This document shows, piece by piece, positions 41,651-64,000 of a stretch of DNA of 64,000 bases. Source of the stretch: Lagopus muta (lineage: Eukaryota; Chordata; Aves; Galliformes; Phasianidae); NCBI RefSeq assembly GCF_023343835.1, contig NC_064438.1:14551077-14615076 (forward strand), in the 5' to 3' direction. Each line of letters begins with the position of its first letter. The stretch's first letter is position 1. The translations under genes and the position numbers were made by a program. The notes under the pieces are model-generated. The model made no database searches. It saw nothing but the letters and a program-made list of their open reading frames with translations, and was not told where the DNA came from.

Positions 41651-44290
41651 TTGCCTTCAAGTCAGCTTTGGGAGAGACTGTTCAAGAAGTAAAGGTAGAA
41701 TCTGGCTCTGCGTTTTGCAACAGATGCTTTTCCCCATGTAGTAGATTTGTACCTTTGTGCCACCTCTAGATCTTTCAGAGACTGAGTAAAATGAACTGAT
41801 CATGCCTGAAACTCAAGCCAGAGACACACAGTGCATGGCCATTCCACAATATTCTTGTATGCCTGCAACACCTACAAAGCAGAACCTAAAACTTACTTCG
41901 CTAGTTTGCAGGGCCAAATGAATTTATTACTCTGCTTTTATTCATCAGCTTTAGTTTAGCTTACAGCACATTTTAAAACACTCCTTTGACATCAGTCCTT
42001 GCAAACCCATACAAACAAACTAGTTATAAATGAGTGTGGGAACTCCCGTGGTATTATGACAGACACTCATCACTGACAGAGGAAACAAATAAAATCTAAT
42101 CACCCAGTTTGCTTGTGAGGGTTCCCTGGAAAAGATCAGCCATCAAACAGTTTGAAATTAGCTTCATAGCAGAAGGATTCTCTTTTGTTTCTCACACAAA
42201 TAGGTGCAAATGCTTGGATTTCCAAAACAAGCGCCGTTAAAGAGATACAAATAGAAAGTTCTCACCACACAAATTATTATTGTTTATATTAACAGTCTTA
42301 CAGGTGAGACTCCAATGCTGAGTGCTAAACACTTGCCAAAAGTTAGATGCTGTCCCAATGAGCTTCCTGCACACCCACACCCCTGTAGCATTATTCTTCT
42401 CAATCTTTCAAGTATCCCCTCTGATTTTGTGAACAATCACAAACCACATTTGGCAGTAGCTCTGCTGTGAGTGTTCTCCAGTGAGGGTGTTACAACAAGT
42501 CTGTTGAAAGCAAAGTTAAATACAAAGAAAGTAAATACAAAACAATATCAAAGTAAAAGATGTAGGGCTACGTAGGAAAAAAGCAAACAAACACAGTGAT
42601 AGAAAAAAAGACAGATTTGGAGAGGAGAGATTGTGGGAGAGACACGAGAAGAACAGAAGAGGACAGAGAAGGGACTAGGAATGAAAATAAAAGAATGACA
42701 CAGGAGAAACTGACATCAACTTTTTTTTATTACAAGATAAGTGCAAGTTATTGTCATTATAGCTTCTCTAATTACCTTTCAACCTTTTTTTTAATATACA
42801 CAATGTCCATATGTTGCAAATAAGAGGGTTTTATGACTTTTGTTCTCTCACCTTTCCCATAGCTTACATTCCATTTTAATTACTACACTGATATCAGATG
42901 TTTCACTTAACGCTCTTGCACTAGTGCTCCCTATTTGTGGTGATAATGCTCTTGGGGAAGCAAAACCGCCTGCCTCGCAGTTGTGTATTTGCTGTTCTCG
43001 TGCATGTCCACTAGATGGCAAAGCCGGTATTTCTGTTGAGTTCACAGTCCACCTACAGCTAATAACTAACCCCAGGGTAAGTGCATAGGTTAAAAATGGC
43101 CATTAAAAGACAGAGTAGTGTCTCCGTGGAAAAGCGTGTATTTCCCAGGACTAACAACAAAACAGGAAAAGAAAAGATTCTGTTAGAAAATGGTGATGCT
43201 CTCAGGAAAGCACAGTGCTCTCTCTAGTCTGCCAATCATTGTAGGAGTAATCTCTGAGATAGAATTATTAATTTTCCCGTGAAAATAAATTTTATGGAGG
43301 TAATAATATTTCCTCATGCCTAAGCTTCTTGAATTACTTGTAACTAGCCCAGGAGTCCTCAGTTTAAATGAAATCCAGGGCGAATAGCCAAACCAGGGGC
43401 AGTTACAGTGAGCTCTAACTTCCTAGCTTGTGTACTTGCAGATGTAAGAAGTGTGATGAGGTTTGATACCACTTTTTCCCTTCAACATGCCTTTATGACA
43501 GAGATTGTAATTATGAAGACTAGCACTGATTTTCTTCCTTTTCCTCTGTGGGGTTTACATACTCTTTCAACAGTGTTACTTCAAGAAACTTCTGTCATTC
43601 CCTCATTGCACCTTGGTTGCACACATACAATTATGCAGTACAGAGAAACGCATAGGAGATAATCTCCTGACAGAGGTTGTATCTACACAACATTCGTTAC
43701 CAGCTACTCCATCAGTACACAAGCTTCATGCACGCAGACCATGTACTCAACGTTGTAAGATGCATTTATTTCCAGATTTAGTTTCTTTTCTACCAGCAGA
43801 AACAAGGGAAAGACTGTTTGCTTCTTTAACAATTCTGTGGACTGACTTCTGCTTCCAATAGAGGAAGTGGTGATAGTGATAACGGAACATGAGAGCCTTT
43901 CTCTTCTGCTGGCTGGTTAGCTTGCATCTGGCATCAACTATATTTGTTCAATGGCTCCCAATCAATTATATCCTGTAGTACTCATTTTTCTGACTATCAA
44001 GACAAGCAAGAAGATGAGGCCGTTCCCACTCCATGTAGATGAGATGGTAGCGTGAAAAAAAAAGTCAGTGCTATATTTGGAGTGCTCCTAATTGCACTGT
44101 TCTATTTCCAGCTGCCGAAATTCACATTAGAATTTTAATTAAGGGCTAAAATCTTGCAGCAGATCCTAACAACAGGAAACAGTTATGTTACTGAAATTGG
44201 CTTTGAAACCATCAGATTTTATCTCCCAAAGCAGCACTCGGATGAATATTAAAGCCGCTTTGTTCTTCTGGAAAGAACTGCAGTTGCACA
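41651..44290. other. Intergenic, TOLLIP upstream flank: no gene recognised
   Basis: AT-rich sequence leading to the TOLLIP CpG island. Segments near 43080-43330 and 44085-44230 (with 'cctaattgcactg' and 'ttttaattaagggc') look non-repetitive and may be regulatory. No exon is supported. Confidence 0.4.
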
Positions 44291-44601
44291 TGGCTTGATA
44301 AGGAGGTCACCTCCTCAGCCGTGTTGGCCATTATGGCCGGCTGTCCAGCCGATGGAGGGGCTGAGACAAAAGCCATTCTGCACACACCGCACCCGATGCT
44401 CAGGCTCCGCGCTCCCATACGCGGCAGGACCTGGCAGAGGCGCTGCTTGGAGCTCACACTGCAAGACGCTTCGCCGCCAGCACGAGGGCAGCCCGCCCAG
44501 CCCTCTTCCCAGCATTCTCAATGAGGGCTCCTATCCCAGGCCTTGCCCACGGCCCACCCCGCTGCTCACACCGCGGCCCCAGGGCACGGCGTCACCGCCC
44601 G

Positions 44602-44613
44602 CAAGATGGCGGC
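44602..44613 (+). promoter_or_regulatory. YY1-type site
   Basis: CAAGATGGCGGC is a full match to the YY1 promoter consensus, which in many housekeeping promoters lies near the transcription start. Confidence 0.5.
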
Positions 44614-44641
44614 CCCGAAGCCTCGTTCCCAGCGCCGCAGC

Positions 44642-44653
44642 GCCCCCTAGCGG
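44642..44653 (-). promoter_or_regulatory. CTCF-like core
   Basis: GCCCCCTAGCGG matches the reverse CTCF core (GCCMYCTRSTGG) with one mismatch, on the minus strand. It could act as an insulator or loop anchor at the TOLLIP promoter. Confidence 0.4.
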
Positions 44654-44695
44654 CGCCCCGCGCGGTGCAGCGCTGCGGAGCCCGCAGAGCGCAAG

Positions 44696-44821
44696 TGCGC
44701 ACGCGCGAGACTAGTACCGCTCTGACGCCTCTCCCCTCGCTGGTCGGCCGGCGCGTGCGCAGACAGGAAGCATCGCGCCCCCCAAGCAGCAACAGGGCTT
44801 CTGGCCCGTCGGCGCACGCGC
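44696..44821. promoter_or_regulatory. Cluster of three NRF1-type sites
   Basis: TGCGCACGCGC occurs at 44696-44706 on the plus strand and again on the minus strand at 44751-44761. A third near match, GCGCACGCGC, lies at 44812-44821. The palindromic NRF1 consensus is YGCGCAYGCGCR. Clustering in 125 bases, 210-340 bases before the TOLLIP ATG, suggests NRF1-driven housekeeping transcription. Confidence 0.5.
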
Positions 44822-44891
44822 GTGGTCGCGCACGGCTTTGGAAACCGCCAGAAGGGGCGGGGAGCGCGTCGCCGCAGGCCTGCGCGGCGGC

Positions 44892-44919
44892 GGGGGCGGG
44901 GCCGGGGCCGGGGCCGGGG
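44892..44919 (+). promoter_or_regulatory. GC-box array / potential G-quadruplex
   Basis: Five runs of four or five G separated by one or two C (44892-44896, 44898-44901, 44904-44907, 44910-44913, 44916-44919). These form overlapping SP1-type GC boxes and satisfy the G-quadruplex pattern with very short loops, about 115 bases upstream of the TOLLIP ATG on the coding strand. Confidence 0.6.
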
Positions 44920-45032
44920 TCAGTTGACGCGGGCGCCTGGCGCTGCGTGACGGTCGGCGGAGGGCGTTGGAGCGGTTAACGGGAGCAGCGGGGCGGCCCG
45001 GCGGGGCGGAAGCTCGGCCCGAGGGAGGCGCC

Positions 45033-64000
<18,968 letters not shown>

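Overview
The window is vertebrate nuclear DNA, almost certainly from a bird and most likely a galliform such as chicken. It has short coding exons in long AT-rich introns, one CpG-island promoter, and many CR1 LINE fragments, several ending in the avian CR1 tail (GATTCTATGATTCTATG-type octamers). It also holds a Mariner1_GG/Galluhop-like transposon end. There is no bacterial-style coding, operon or CRISPR array.

Two protein genes can be identified, arranged head to head. BRSK2 (minus strand) contributes only its first coding exon, at 8060-8153. Its leader and promoter region lie at 8154-8660, and intron 1 runs from 8059 leftward out of the window. TOLLIP (plus strand) starts at 45033 in a CpG island (about 44300-45440). 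Its first five coding exons (45033-45065, 52556-52705, 55922-56104, 58201-58353, 59212-59302) give residues 1-203: the Tom1-binding region, the whole C2 domain and the linker. The C-terminal exon or exons with the CUE domain lie beyond base 64000. The order BRSK2 (divergent) - TOLLIP is the same as on human chromosome 11p15.5, so this is conserved synteny.

Between the two genes lie about 37 kb with no recognisable protein gene. This interval holds CR1 fragments, a mariner end, two of the three copies of a dispersed repeat that keeps a splice-donor-like end (the third is in BRSK2 intron 1), simple repeats, and several AT-rich homeodomain-site clusters that look like neural enhancers. It also holds one unexplained exon-like open segment (16406-16632, with clean acceptor and donor).

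Inside TOLLIP intron 2 a minus-strand segment (about 53420-53717) has an acceptor-like start, a 64-codon open frame, a stop, AATAAA and a short A run. It is either the last exon of an unknown nested antisense gene or a truncated retrocopy. I did not find a novel multi-gene system. The most checkable leads are this antisense segment, the orphan exon, the splice-donor repeat family and the conserved-element candidates.
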